64,000 nt of DNA from Pseudomonadota bacterium. Lineage in GTDB: Bacteria; Pseudomonadota; Alphaproteobacteria; Reyranellales; Reyranellaceae. The DNA lies in contig JAFEBU010000056.1 in assembly GCA_018242505.1 (NCBI GenBank), positions 1 through 64,000 on the forward strand, in the 5' to 3' direction. Made by a program: the position numbers and the translations under genes. The notes beneath the pieces are model-generated. The model had not been told where the DNA came from, searched no databases, and saw only the letters and a list, made by a program, of their open reading frames with translations. Positions 25,786 to 33,982 of this stretch are shown one piece after another (position 1 is the first letter of the stretch; each line of letters starts with the position of its first letter).

Positions 25786-26679
25786 TCAGGCCGCATTCAG
25801 GCGACGCAGGTCGGCCATCGCCAGGTAAAGGGAGAGGAGCACGGTTTGCGCCGGCCGGTCGGTGCGATGCAGGTGCACCGTCCAGTCGGCGGGGCGGGCC
25901 AGCCGTTGCAAGCCCTCGCGCTGCGCGGCCAGGCGCGCGCCATAGGCCTCGCGCACGGTCTCGACGCGGCGGATCGTGTGGTGTCCTTCCGCTTCGAGGC
26001 CCTCGAACTTCACATGGCCGTCGAACGGCAGATCCTCTTCGGCCGGGTCCAGGACCTGCACCAGATGGCCGCGTACGCCGATACTCGCATAGTGCCGGAT
26101 AACCGCCTCGATCCTGTCGAGCGGATCGAGCCAGTCGGACACCAGCACCACCGTACCGTGCGCCGGCAAGGGCATCAGCGGTGGCAGGCTGGGCGGTGGG
26201 GCGGCGCTGTCCTTCGTTTCGGTAAACAGCGCCTCGGCCATGCGCCGGACGGCGATGCGGCCGGTGCTGGGCCGCATGCCGCTGCCCAGGATCGCAATGC
26301 GCTCGCTGGCGTCGGTCAGGAGGTTGGCGAGCGCCAGCACGATCAGCTCGGCGCGCTGGGCCTTGGTGTCGAGGTTGCGCAGCGAGGCGTATTGCATCGA
26401 TGGCGAAGCGTCGCGCCACAGCCAGACGCTGGCGGCGGCCTCCCACTCGGTCTCGCGCACGAACAGCGCGCGGCTGCGTGCGCTTTGGCGCCAGTCGATA
26501 CGGCTTGCGCTGTCGCCATCGCGATATTGCCGGTACTGCCAGAAGGCGTCGCCCTGGCCGACGCGACGGCGACCGTGAACGCCCTGGATCACGGTCGCGG
26601 CGACGCGATCGGCCGCCACCATCAGCGCGGGCAGGGTGCCGGCAAGCTCGAGCGACCGGTTGAGGGTTGACTGGGCCAT
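25786..26679 (-). CDS. DUF58 domain-containing protein
   Basis: A 297-residue DUF58 protein. The diagnostic block is GVHGRRRVGQGDAFWQYRQY followed by DGDSASRIDWRQSARS and the ...FVRETEWE element, then a vWA-like C-terminal half. DUF58 proteins partner with MoxR ATPases, as seen here, with MoxR directly upstream. No membrane helix is seen, unlike some longer members. The ATG at 26679 is preferred; a GTG at 26718, which would overlap the MoxR gene by 19 bases, is also open. Function unknown. Confidence 0.88.
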   Translation of the reverse strand: MAQSTLNRSLELAGTLPALMVAADRVAATVIQGVHGRRRVGQGDAFWQYRQYRDGDSASRIDWRQSARSRALFVRETEWEAAASVWLWRDASPSMQYASLRNLDTKAQRAELIVLALANLLTDASERIAILGSGMRPSTGRIAVRRMAEALFTETKDSAAPPPSLPPLMPLPAHGTVVLVSDWLDPLDRIEAVIRHYASIGVRGHLVQVLDPAEEDLPFDGHVKFEGLEAEGHHTIRRVETVREAYGARLAAQREGLQRLARPADWTVHLHRTDRPAQTVLLSLYLAMADLRRLNAA

Positions 26680-26699
26680 CTGTTCGGGCGGTGCAATGC

Positions 26700-27713
26700 C
26701 TAGGCCAGCCGCGCGCACATCTGGCCGATCACCGACTCGACCGTAATGCCTTCGGCGCGGGCGGAGAAGTTCATCGCCATGCGATGGCGCAGGATCGGTC
26801 CGGCCAGGGCCGCCACATCGTCGATCGACGGCGCGAGGCGTCCCTGGATGATGGCGCGGGCGCGGCAGGCCAGCATGAAGGCCTGGCTGGCGCGCGGTCC
26901 CGGCCCCCAGGCGACGCGCTGGCGTACGACGTCGAGGTCGGTCGACTCCGGGCGGCCGGCGCGGACCAGCTTCAGGATGGCATCGACCACGCTCTGTCCA
27001 ATCGGCAGGCGGCGGACCAGGGCCTGGGCCGCCATCAGCTCGGCCGGCGTCAGCGCCTGGCTCGTAACCGGAACGGTGGCCCCGGTCGTTGCGATCATGA
27101 TCTGGCGTTCAGCCTCCTCGTCCGGATAGCCGACATCGACCTGCAGCAGGAAGCGGTCGAGCTGGGCCTCGGGCAATGGATAGGTCCCCTCCTGCTCCAG
27201 GGGGTTCTGGGTCGCCAGCACATGGAAGGGAAGCGGCAGGTCGTAGCGCTTGCCGGCCACCGTCACATGGCGTTCCTGCATGCTTTGCAGCAAAGCGGAT
27301 TGGGTGCGCGGGCTCGCGCGGTTGATCTCGTCGGCCATCAGGAGCTGGGCGAAGACCGGCCCCTGGATGAAACGGAAGGAGCGCCGGCCGGTGTCGGTTT
27401 CCTCCAGCACCTCCGAGCCCAGGATGTCGGCCGGCATCAGATCGGGCGTGAACTGGATACGCTTGGCGTCCATGCCCAGGACCGTGCCCAGGGTCTCCAC
27501 CAGCTTGGTCTTGGCCAGGCCCGGAACGCCGATCAACAGGAGGTGACCTCCCGAAAGGAGCGCAACCAGGGTTTGATCGATGACATCCTGCTGGCCATAA
27601 ATGACCGCGCCGATGGCGGCACGGGCGGCCCGCAACTGGCCACCCAGCCGCTCGATATCGGCCAGGGCGGCTTGGGCGTCGGCGTCGGTGGCGGTCGATG
27701 TGTCGGGGGCCAC
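26700..27713 (-). CDS. MoxR family AAA+ ATPase
   Basis: A 337-residue AAA+ chaperone-type ATPase. Walker A is GVPGLAKTK, Walker B is LLMADEINRASPRTQSALLQ, and sensor 1 follows in LATQNPLEQEGTYPLPEAQL, a MoxR hallmark. The lid domain ends at the C-terminus. MoxR ATPases act with vWA-domain proteins in maturation of complexes, and three such partners follow in the same operon. Translation starts at a GTG (27713) with AGGAG upstream. The gene is divergent from the NUDIX gene, 66 bases apart, which therefore holds both promoters. Confidence 0.94.
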   Translation of the reverse strand: MAPDTSTATDADAQAALADIERLGGQLRAARAAIGAVIYGQQDVIDQTLVALLSGGHLLLIGVPGLAKTKLVETLGTVLGMDAKRIQFTPDLMPADILGSEVLEETDTGRRSFRFIQGPVFAQLLMADEINRASPRTQSALLQSMQERHVTVAGKRYDLPLPFHVLATQNPLEQEGTYPLPEAQLDRFLLQVDVGYPDEEAERQIMIATTGATVPVTSQALTPAELMAAQALVRRLPIGQSVVDAILKLVRAGRPESTDLDVVRQRVAWGPGPRASQAFMLACRARAIIQGRLAPSIDDVAALAGPILRHRMAMNFSARAEGITVESVIGQMCARLA

Positions 27714-27779
27714 GAGGCGCTCCTGTTGTCGATGGATTTAAAGTTGAGGGAAGCCCAGAATTGAGGCCGGAACAAGGGC

Positions 27780-28415
27780 ATGACGGTTGACGAAATTGTG
27801 CGCCGGGTGCGCGAACGAAGCGCTCGTCTGGCGGCGGGTTTGCCCGTGGATCCACCTCCTCTCGGCAGCGACCTTTCCCTGAGCAAGGTGACGGCCGGCT
27901 CGCAGGACTGGCGGCCCGCCTCGGTGCTGATGCCGTTGGTGAAACGTCCGGCGGGCGTCACGGTTCTCCTCACCCAGCGCACCGATGACATGCCGAGCCA
28001 TGCCGGTCAGATCGCCTTTCCCGGCGGCCGCCGTCAGGCCGACGATTCCGATGCCGTGGCGACCGCCCTGCGCGAGACCGAGGAAGAGGTGGGGCTGGCG
28101 CGACAATTCGTCGATGTGGTGGGCGAGATCGATCATTACCGGACTGGAACCGGCTATGAGATCACGCCCATCGTCGGCATCATCGCTCCGGGATTCACGC
28201 TCCATGCGGACCCGCGCGAAGTGGCCGACGTGTTCGAGGTGCCGCTTGACCACTTCCTCGACGAGGTCAACCACAAGATCGGCAGCCGCATCCACCAGGG
28301 CCGTGAACGCCGCTACTACGAGATGCCCTACGGCGAGCGCTACATCTGGGGGGCGACAGCCGGTATGCTGAAGAACCTGCACTTCATTCTGACCAACGGC
28401 GGCGACCGAACATGA
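27780..28415 (+). CDS. NUDIX hydrolase, CoA pyrophosphatase (NudL) type
   Basis: A 211-residue NUDIX hydrolase that likely splits coenzyme A or acyl-CoA into phosphopantetheine and 3',5'-ADP. The UPF0035-specific motif MPSHAGQIAFPGG precedes the Nudix box, whose catalytic part is ALRETEEEVGL. Length fits NudL (about 190-210). A later GATAGMLKNL motif is also conserved in the family. It is the first gene of a + strand series, but a 270-base repeat-rich spacer follows before the next gene, so the downstream CCA gene may have its own promoter. Confidence 0.9.
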   Translation: MTVDEIVRRVRERSARLAAGLPVDPPPLGSDLSLSKVTAGSQDWRPASVLMPLVKRPAGVTVLLTQRTDDMPSHAGQIAFPGGRRQADDSDAVATALRETEEEVGLARQFVDVVGEIDHYRTGTGYEITPIVGIIAPGFTLHADPREVADVFEVPLDHFLDEVNHKIGSRIHQGRERRYYEMPYGERYIWGATAGMLKNLHFILTNGGDRT

Positions 28416-28435
28416 CTCGAGCGCCATCAGTCTTT

Positions 28436-28666
28436 CTTCCCTGCCGCGAAGCACGCGACGGGAAAGTGTCGCCGTCTCGCCGTTTCGTCCCCTTCGGCAG
28501 CGAAAGCGGCGACAATGGGGTCGCGGGCTTTCTCCCCGGCGAATTCCCGGTGGAGTTTCCAGTGGAGTTCCCGGTCGAGTTCCCAATCGGGGCATTGGTT
28601 GCTTCCGACCCCTTCGTCGGCGCGACACGCCGCCACCTTCCCTTGGCGGCTCCCGCCAAGGGAAGG
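28436..28666. repeat. Intergenic mosaic: nested inverted repeats plus 12-bp tandem repeat
   Basis: This spacer between the NUDIX and DUF6111-like genes holds several ordered elements. One is an outer stem TGTCGCCG/CGGCGACA (28467-28474 with 28507-28514). Inside it is TTTCG/CGAAA (28483-28487, 28501-28505). Next come four tandem copies of a 12-bp unit (28541-28588, core GAGTTCCCGGTG). Last is a perfect 14-bp hairpin with a 3-base loop (28636-28649 and 28653-28666), followed by GTTT. An 86-codon frame runs through it but looks incidental. Confidence 0.7.
28541..28588. repeat. Tandem repeat, 12 bp x 4
   Basis: Units GAATTCCCGGTG, GAGTTTCCAGTG, GAGTTCCCGGTC and GAGTTCCCAATC lie head to tail. Copy number may vary between strains. 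Confidence 0.85.
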
Positions 28667-28685
28667 GTTTGATCGGGAACGCGCC

Positions 28686-28919
28686 GTGCGCATCGTCTTG
28701 TTGGTGATCGTCCTGGTGACGGCGCCGACCGTGGCCTTCTTCCTCTGGGCATGGGGCGTGAAGATCAAGGAAGAGCGCAAGCTCGCCGGCACCCTGCCGG
28801 ACTGGCAGGACCTGCCGCTCACCTGGCTCACGATCGCCGGTCTCGTTTGCGTCATCATCGGCGTGCTGGTCATGTTCTTCACCCAGAACCAGGGCTATGG
28901 CGGGCTCTTCGCCTTATGA
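28686..28919 (+). CDS. DUF6111-like small membrane protein
   Basis: A 77-residue protein with two membrane helices (IVLLVIVLVTAPTVAFFLWAW and WLTIAGLVCVIIGVLVMFF) separated by a short polar loop containing DWQDLPLTW. This matches the DUF6111 type seen next to CCA-transferase genes in related bacteria; the family name is from memory and less certain than the topology. Translation starts at a GTG (28686) just after the strong intergenic hairpin, and the stop overlaps the cca start (ATGA), so translation is probably coupled. Function unknown. Confidence 0.7.
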   Translation: MRIVLLVIVLVTAPTVAFFLWAWGVKIKEERKLAGTLPDWQDLPLTWLTIAGLVCVIIGVLVMFFTQNQGYGGLFAL

Positions 28920-30124
28920 GGCCCAGCGACCGTCTTGTGCCGCCGGCCTGGATGGATGACGGGCCCACGCGCCGCCTGTTTGCCGCGCTCGGTGCCGGCG
29001 GCATCGCGGCCCGTTTCGTCGGCGGCTGCGTGCGCAATGCGGTGCTGGGCCGCGCGATCGACGACATCGACCTCGCAGTCGACAAGCCGCCGGAAACGGT
29101 GATCGCCGCGCTCGGGGCGGCCGGGATCAAGGCGATTCCGACCGGTGTGAAGCACGGCACCGTGACGGCGATTGCCGACGGCCGCACCTTCGAGCTGACG
29201 ACGCTGCGCCGCGATGTCGAGACCGACGGCCGGCGCGCCGTCGTCGCCTTCACCGACGACTGGCTGGAAGATGCGGCGAGGCGCGACTTCACCTTCAACG
29301 CGCTCTACGCCGATCCCGACGGCACGCTCTACGATCCGTTCGAGGGCCGCGCCGACCTGGCGACAGGCCGCGTGCGCTTCATCGGCGATGCCGATCGGCG
29401 CATCGCCGAGGATCGTTTGCGTGTGCTGCGCTTCTTCCGTTTCCATGCCTGGTATGGCCGGCCGCCGGTCGATGCGTTGGGCTTCGATGCCTGCCGGCGC
29501 AACGCCGGAACGCTGGGTGCATTGTCGGGTGAGCGCGTCTCCAAGGAGTTGCTGCGCCTGCTCGAGGCGCCGGCGCCGGTGGACGCGCTCGAGGCGATGG
29601 CCGAGGCCGGCGCGCTCGATCGCTGGCTGCCCGAATATGCCGGCACGGTGCGGCTTCGGGCGTTGATCGCGCGCGAGACTCGGCCGGACAAGCTGCGCCG
29701 GCTGGCGGCGATCCTGCCGGCCGATGCGGATGCGACGACGATCGGCAAGCGGCTGAAGCTCTCGACCCAGGAGTCGCTGCGCCTCGGCGTGATGCTGGCG
29801 CACGACCCGGTGCTCGATCTTGCCGGCGGCCCGCGGGCATGGCGCGCCGGGATCTATCGTCTCGGCACCCGGCTCTACGTCGATCGCCTGCTGCTGGCGG
29901 TCGATACGCCGGGCGACTGGCGCGGCGCGCTGGCGCTCGCCGAAAGCTGGACGCCGCCCGAGTTGCCGGTGAGCGGCGGCGATGCGCTCGAGCTGGGACT
30001 GGCGCCCGGTCCGCGGATCGGCGCGCTGATCTCGGCGGTCGAGGACTGGTGGGTGGCGGGCGACTTCGCGGCCGGCCGCGCCGCCTGCCTCGCCGAGCTC
30101 GCGCGGCTGGCGAAGGCATCGTGA
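28916..30124 (+). CDS. cca: CCA-adding tRNA nucleotidyltransferase
   Basis: A 402-residue class II nucleotidyltransferase that adds or repairs the 3' CCA end of tRNAs. The head domain has FVGGCVRNAVLGR (the usual GGxVRD, here with N for D) and the two metal aspartates in DDIDLAVD. The DFTFNALYADPDG block and RIAEDRLRVLRFFRFHA follow; the latter (RxxxDxxRxLR[AF]xRF) is a family signature. No HD domain is visible. A poly(A) polymerase role (PcnB-like) is possible but less likely for this size. The start overlaps the previous gene by 4 bases. Confidence 0.92.
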   Translation: MRPSDRLVPPAWMDDGPTRRLFAALGAGGIAARFVGGCVRNAVLGRAIDDIDLAVDKPPETVIAALGAAGIKAIPTGVKHGTVTAIADGRTFELTTLRRDVETDGRRAVVAFTDDWLEDAARRDFTFNALYADPDGTLYDPFEGRADLATGRVRFIGDADRRIAEDRLRVLRFFRFHAWYGRPPVDALGFDACRRNAGTLGALSGERVSKELLRLLEAPAPVDALEAMAEAGALDRWLPEYAGTVRLRALIARETRPDKLRRLAAILPADADATTIGKRLKLSTQESLRLGVMLAHDPVLDLAGGPRAWRAGIYRLGTRLYVDRLLLAVDTPGDWRGALALAESWTPPELPVSGGDALELGLAPGPRIGALISAVEDWWVAGDFAAGRAACLAELARLAKAS

Positions 30125-30134
30125 CCGCGACCGC

Positions 30135-30536
30135 ATGATCCGACCGGGCCTGGCATTTCTCCTGTGGCTGGCGATCGCGGCCATGGTGATCGTGAACGAC
30201 GTCATCGGCGACACCTGGATCGCGATGGCGCTCTCGGTGCGCACGGTCGAATGGTACAAGACCCTGGTGCCGCTGCCCTACGTGATCTCGATGGCGATCA
30301 TCCATGCGCGCCGCACCACCGGCCCGCGCTGGTTCGAGGCGGCGCTGCTGCCCGCGATGCTGTGGCCGTTCTCGACCGCCTTCGTCGACTTCCTTTACGG
30401 GCGCCTCACCTTCGGCACCGAGTCCGCCGTCTTCCTCGACCGCTTCGCCATCTGGTGGAGCGCACCGTATCCTCTGCTGATTGTGACGCTGGCCGCGGCG
30501 CCGCTGGTGGCCGGCTGGCTGCTTGCGCGGCGATGA
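30135..30536 (+). CDS. Small integral membrane protein, unknown function
   Basis: A 133-residue protein with about four membrane helices (PGLAFLLWLAIAAMVIV near the N-terminus; a second near 45-60; FEAALLPAMLWPFSTAFVDF; PYPLLIVTLAAAPLVAGWLL at the end). I do not recognise a family. It follows cca by 10 bases and overlaps the AAA ATPase gene by 4 bases, so it is probably expressed with both. The pairing of a small membrane protein and a lone ATPase is suggestive but not diagnostic. Confidence 0.75.
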   Translation: MIRPGLAFLLWLAIAAMVIVNDVIGDTWIAMALSVRTVEWYKTLVPLPYVISMAIIHARRTTGPRWFEAALLPAMLWPFSTAFVDFLYGRLTFGTESAVFLDRFAIWWSAPYPLLIVTLAAAPLVAGWLLARR

Positions 30537-31693
30537 AGCCGATCTCGCGCCTGTGCGTCTCGGGGTATCGCTCCCTGCGCGACGTGCGGCTGGAGATCGA
30601 TTCGCTGACCGTCATCACCGGCGCCAACGGCAGCGGCAAATCGAATCTCTATCGCGCCCTTCGGCTTCTGGCCGATGTCGCGCAGGGACGGATCATCCCG
30701 TCGGTGGCGCGGGAAGGTGGCCTGCCGTCGGTGCTGTGGGCCGGACCCGAGGCCTTCTCGCGGGCGATGAAGAGAGGACAGCAGCCGGTCCAGGGGCTCG
30801 TCCGCAAGGGACCGGTCAGCCTGAAGCTGGGCTTTTCTTCTGAGGATTACGGCTACGCCATCGATCTTGGCATGCCGGCGCCGGTGCCGCCGTCGCGCTT
30901 CGACCGGGACCCGGAGATAAAGGTGGAGAGCCTGTGGACGGGCCTCGTCCTTCAGCGGGCCAATGTCTTCGCGCAGCGCAAGGGACCGGCGGTCAGCCTG
31001 CGCGATCGGGAAGGCGCATGGCGGTCGGCCTTCGACAGCCTGGAACCTTACGACAGCATGCTGACCCACTACAGCAACCCGCGCGACGGCGCCGAGCTGC
31101 TGTTGCTGCGCGAGCACTTGCGCGCCTGGCGCTTCTACGACCATTTCCGCACCGACAGCGAGGCGCCCGTGCGGCGGCCGCAGGTCGGCACGCGCACGCC
31201 GGTGCTGGCGAGCGACGGCACTGATCTGGCGGCGGCCATCGTGACCATCCAGGAGATCGGCGCCAAGGAGGAGCTGGATGCAGCCATCGCCGATGCCTTT
31301 CCCGGCGGATCGATCGATGTCGGGGGCGCCGACGGCCATTTCGAGATCGAGATGTACCAGCACGGCTTGCTGCGCTCGCTGGGAACGTCCGAGCTGTCGG
31401 ACGGCACCGTGCGCTATCTGCTGCTCGTGGCCGCTCTTCTCTCGCCGCGGCCGCCGCCGCTGATGATCCTCAACGAGCCCGAGACCAGCCTGCATCCCGA
31501 TCTCCTGCAGCCGCTGGCGCGCCTGATCGCCAAGGCGTCGAAGCAATCCCAGATCATCGTCGTCTCGCATGCCGCAAGCCTGGTCGCGGCGCTGCGCGAT
31601 GCCGGCGCCCGACAGATCGTGCTGACGAAGCAGCTTGGAGAGACGGTCGTCTCCGACGACGAAAGCCCGACCTGGAACTGGCCGGCGCGGTAG
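30533..31693 (+). CDS. AAA family ATPase (AAA_21/OLD-like, RecF-type fold)
   Basis: A 386-residue ABC-like ATPase. Walker A is TGANGSGKSN (about residues 30-37); the N-terminal strand is YRSLRDVRLEIDSLTVIT. The signature motif is ELSDGTVRYLLLVA, the Walker B region is PLMILNEPETSLHPDLL, and the H-loop is IIVVSHAASLV. Between the halves lies an insert of about 250 residues without a recognisable domain. There is no TOPRIM nuclease domain, so it is not an OLD nuclease. Such stand-alone COG4637-type ATPases are of unknown function. Translationally coupled (ATGA) to the membrane protein before it. Confidence 0.88.
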   Translation: MKPISRLCVSGYRSLRDVRLEIDSLTVITGANGSGKSNLYRALRLLADVAQGRIIPSVAREGGLPSVLWAGPEAFSRAMKRGQQPVQGLVRKGPVSLKLGFSSEDYGYAIDLGMPAPVPPSRFDRDPEIKVESLWTGLVLQRANVFAQRKGPAVSLRDREGAWRSAFDSLEPYDSMLTHYSNPRDGAELLLLREHLRAWRFYDHFRTDSEAPVRRPQVGTRTPVLASDGTDLAAAIVTIQEIGAKEELDAAIADAFPGGSIDVGGADGHFEIEMYQHGLLRSLGTSELSDGTVRYLLLVAALLSPRPPPLMILNEPETSLHPDLLQPLARLIAKASKQSQIIVVSHAASLVAALRDAGARQIVLTKQLGETVVSDDESPTWNWPAR

Positions 31694-32230
31694 TCCGAGC
31701 AATTCAGTTTCGCGACAGCGCGCGGGTGCGAAGTGTCTAACGGGGCGCCTTTCGAAGCAGCTGTCCTGTTTGGCATTTCGATCGTCGAGTAGGGCTCCCT
31801 CGAAACAGCTTCCCGTGAGATTCACGACGTCAAGCCGAACCGCATCAAGGAGCGATGCCCGGCAGCCGGTTCGGCGTGACGACGCCATCCGGCAGTTGAT
31901 CGAGAGCGGCCTAAGGCTGCTACGGGCAGAATCGGAGTTTCTCAGGAGCTCGATTGCACGGAGTTAATGTTCGCGACACGTCTGCGATAACTGAATTGTC
32001 TTAAACCGGGGCCGGCGGGAGCACGCATTGCGTCGCAGCTCGCATGTCGCCGACGTTGGGCACAGTGTGAAGTAAGGCACTGAAGCATCAGCGGGACGGT
32101 AACGCCCCACATGAGCTCGGCGCCGCCGCCGGCGGAATAGGGAGGCCGTCGGCGGCGTCAATGACCTGTCGTAGTCTCCACGTACGATGACCTCAATCGG
32201 CGTCCGACGTCAGCTTGTTGTACGGTCCCT

Positions 32231-32260
32231 ATTTCCCGAATCTTGATTTCCCGAATCTTG
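32231..32260. repeat. Tandem duplication, 15 bp x 2
   Basis: ATTTCCCGAATCTTG occurs twice, head to tail, with no mismatch. Confidence 0.9.
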
Positions 32261-32327
32261 CGCTTCGTCAGCGGTATCCTATTACCTCACCGAAGGGTGT
32301 GGCGAAGAATGAGAAAAATGGCCTGAA

Positions 32328-32393
32328 ATGCCGATGCCATCGGCATCGGAGGCTTCTCACCCCGTGAGAAATCGTGAGAAAGCCGGTGAGAAA
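32328..32393. repeat. Palindrome followed by GTGAGAAA boxes
   Basis: ATGCCGATG and CATCGGCAT flank one base (32328-32346). TTCTCAC/GTGAGAA (32354-32370) and two further GTGAGAAA boxes follow at 10- and 12-base steps. It resembles a binding site cluster, though no regulator or replication gene is near. Confidence 0.6.
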
Positions 32394-32416
32394 GGACGAG
32401 GGGTCCACTTCCCTGC

Positions 32417-33919
32417 TTACGGCGACCGCGCAGGCGGTGCGATCGGGCTCACCGGCCGGCGCGCGGCGAGCGGGGCGGCGCGGATCGGGTCGAGGTTGAC
32501 CTCGGGCATCGGCAGGTCGAGCTGCCGCAGCACCCGGTTGGCGAGGTCGTTGTAGTCCTTGAAGCTTCGGCGCAGCCGACCGCGCCAGGATTGTTGGCCG
32601 CCATTGGCATGCAGCTCGAAGACCTGCTCGCGATGATCGAGCGCGGAGCCGACATGATCCCAGGCGAGCTGCAGCAGGGCCGCGCGCTGTCTCGCTGTGT
32701 AGCCGCTGCCGGCGAAGGTTTCCTCGAGGCCGGCCGCCAGCGCGGGGTCGGCGAGGTCCTTGTCAGTCGGCGCCACGACCAGCGAGGAGCCCGGCAGGAT
32801 GCGCAGGATCTCGGCCATGCGCGGGCGCGCCTTCAGCATGGCGAGGCTGCCGGCGGCGAGATGGTTGTGGTTGGGCGAGCAGAAGCCGTCTGGTGTGAAT
32901 TCCGGATCGAGCTCGGCCGCGGTCTGGCAGCTGCGCACCGTCTGCACGTCGGTGATGAGGTCGAGCAGGTAGTCGATGGTGGGGTCGTGCGCGACGAGGC
33001 CCATCGCATGCGTGCAGGCGAGGGCAAGGCCCAGCGTGAACTCGGCCTTGGCGAGCCAGCAATAGAGCTGATGCCAGAACAGCCAGCGCGCCACCGGTTC
33101 CGGTGACTGCTCGGTGAGGAACACGCGATCCCACGGGATCAGCACATCGTCGAGCCACATCTGGCCGTCGAGCTCGTCGTAGCGGTTGCTGAGCGGAGCC
33201 GCGAAGGGATCGGCGTCGCGCGCCGAGATGCGGCGGCAGATCACCGTGACGCCAGGCGCGTTAACCGGCACGACGAAGCTCGCACGGTGGCCGTCGAGAT
33301 CGACGCCGTTCAACGCGCCGATATAGACGTCGTGGGCGAAGGCGGGGCTGGTGTGCATGCCGATCTTGCCGCGCAGCACGACGCCCGCATCCGACTGCTT
33401 CACGACGCGGAGCGCGACCCGCTCGGCGGGATTCTCGCGCAGGCGATAGCCGATCGGCGCGGCGCCGGCGGCGAAGGTGAGGAAGCGGCCGGTGCGCGCC
33501 ATCTCGGCCCGATACGCCTCGGCGTTGATGGCCTGCTTGGGCGAGGCGTTGTGGATGCCCGCCGCATGCAGGACGCCGAGCGCGATCAGGTGACCGTAGG
33601 CCGGCGTATGGGTGATGTTGCCGGCGCTGAGGAACGTCGTCGCCAGGAAGCAGCGGCCCATGCGGCGAAGGTCGTCCGCCGTGCGCGGCACGAGATAGCC
33701 GACCGGAAGGCGCGTCCCGTCCGGCGCGGGCGGCGTGAGCACCTTATCCTGCCAGGCCGGATCGACGTGGCGGTCGTACCAGGCGACATATTCCTCGACC
33801 ATCGCCCGGGTGGCCGGGTGGGTGGTCACGTCGTCGACCCGGCCCTCGCCCAGGATCCAGACACGCCGGCCGTCCCGCAGGCTCTCGCGATACTCGGCCC
33901 CCGTTTGCAACGACGTCAT
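32417..33919 (-). CDS. 4-hydroxyphenylacetate 3-hydroxylase (HpaB) family flavin monooxygenase
   Basis: A 500-residue FADH2-dependent aromatic hydroxylase of the HpaB/PvcC type. Recognisable parts are the N-terminal TGAEYRESLRDGRRVWILGE, the HpaB_N region with THTPAYGHL, and later HTSPAFAHDVYIG and ELDGQMWLDDVLIPWDRVFL. HpaB enzymes need a separate HpaC flavin reductase, which is not adjacent here; the FMN reductase at 19 kb is a different family. The substrate is unknown, probably a phenol. The ATG at 33919 is preferred since GGAG sits about 7 bases upstream; one at 33931 lies too close to its ribosome site. Confidence 0.88.
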   Translation of the reverse strand: MTSLQTGAEYRESLRDGRRVWILGEGRVDDVTTHPATRAMVEEYVAWYDRHVDPAWQDKVLTPPAPDGTRLPVGYLVPRTADDLRRMGRCFLATTFLSAGNITHTPAYGHLIALGVLHAAGIHNASPKQAINAEAYRAEMARTGRFLTFAAGAAPIGYRLRENPAERVALRVVKQSDAGVVLRGKIGMHTSPAFAHDVYIGALNGVDLDGHRASFVVPVNAPGVTVICRRISARDADPFAAPLSNRYDELDGQMWLDDVLIPWDRVFLTEQSPEPVARWLFWHQLYCWLAKAEFTLGLALACTHAMGLVAHDPTIDYLLDLITDVQTVRSCQTAAELDPEFTPDGFCSPNHNHLAAGSLAMLKARPRMAEILRILPGSSLVVAPTDKDLADPALAAGLEETFAGSGYTARQRAALLQLAWDHVGSALDHREQVFELHANGGQQSWRGRLRRSFKDYNDLANRVLRQLDLPMPEVNLDPIRAAPLAARRPVSPIAPPARSP

Positions 33920-33982
33920 GGCGCGCTCCATCCTCCGCAGCTCCCGAAGTCTGCCGCCGAAGCGCGTGGGGGGCCAGCGCGC

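Larger units (their letters stand above)
31694..32416. other. 723-base gap with repeats and no convincing gene
   Basis: Both flanking genes end here (AAA ATPase on +, flavin monooxygenase on -). The longest open frames run against no recognisable protein. It holds a 15-bp tandem duplication (ATTTCCCGAATCTTG at 32231-32245 and 32246-32260), a 19-base perfect palindrome (32328-32346) and three GTGAGAAA boxes (32364, 32374, 32386). The first of these also pairs with TTCTCAC at 32354. Composition is somewhat more AT-rich and irregular than the neighbours, consistent with decayed DNA. Confidence 0.6.

Noticed and set aside
28412..28672. 86-codon + frame with ATGA overlap to the NUDIX stop
   Set aside because: Consists of nested inverted repeats and a 12-bp tandem repeat; no family resemblance. 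The overlap is probably chance, though a short protein is not excluded.
31635..31967. 110-codon + frame crossing the AAA ATPase end into the gap
   Set aside because: Starts within the ATPase gene in another frame, no ribosome site and no similarity.
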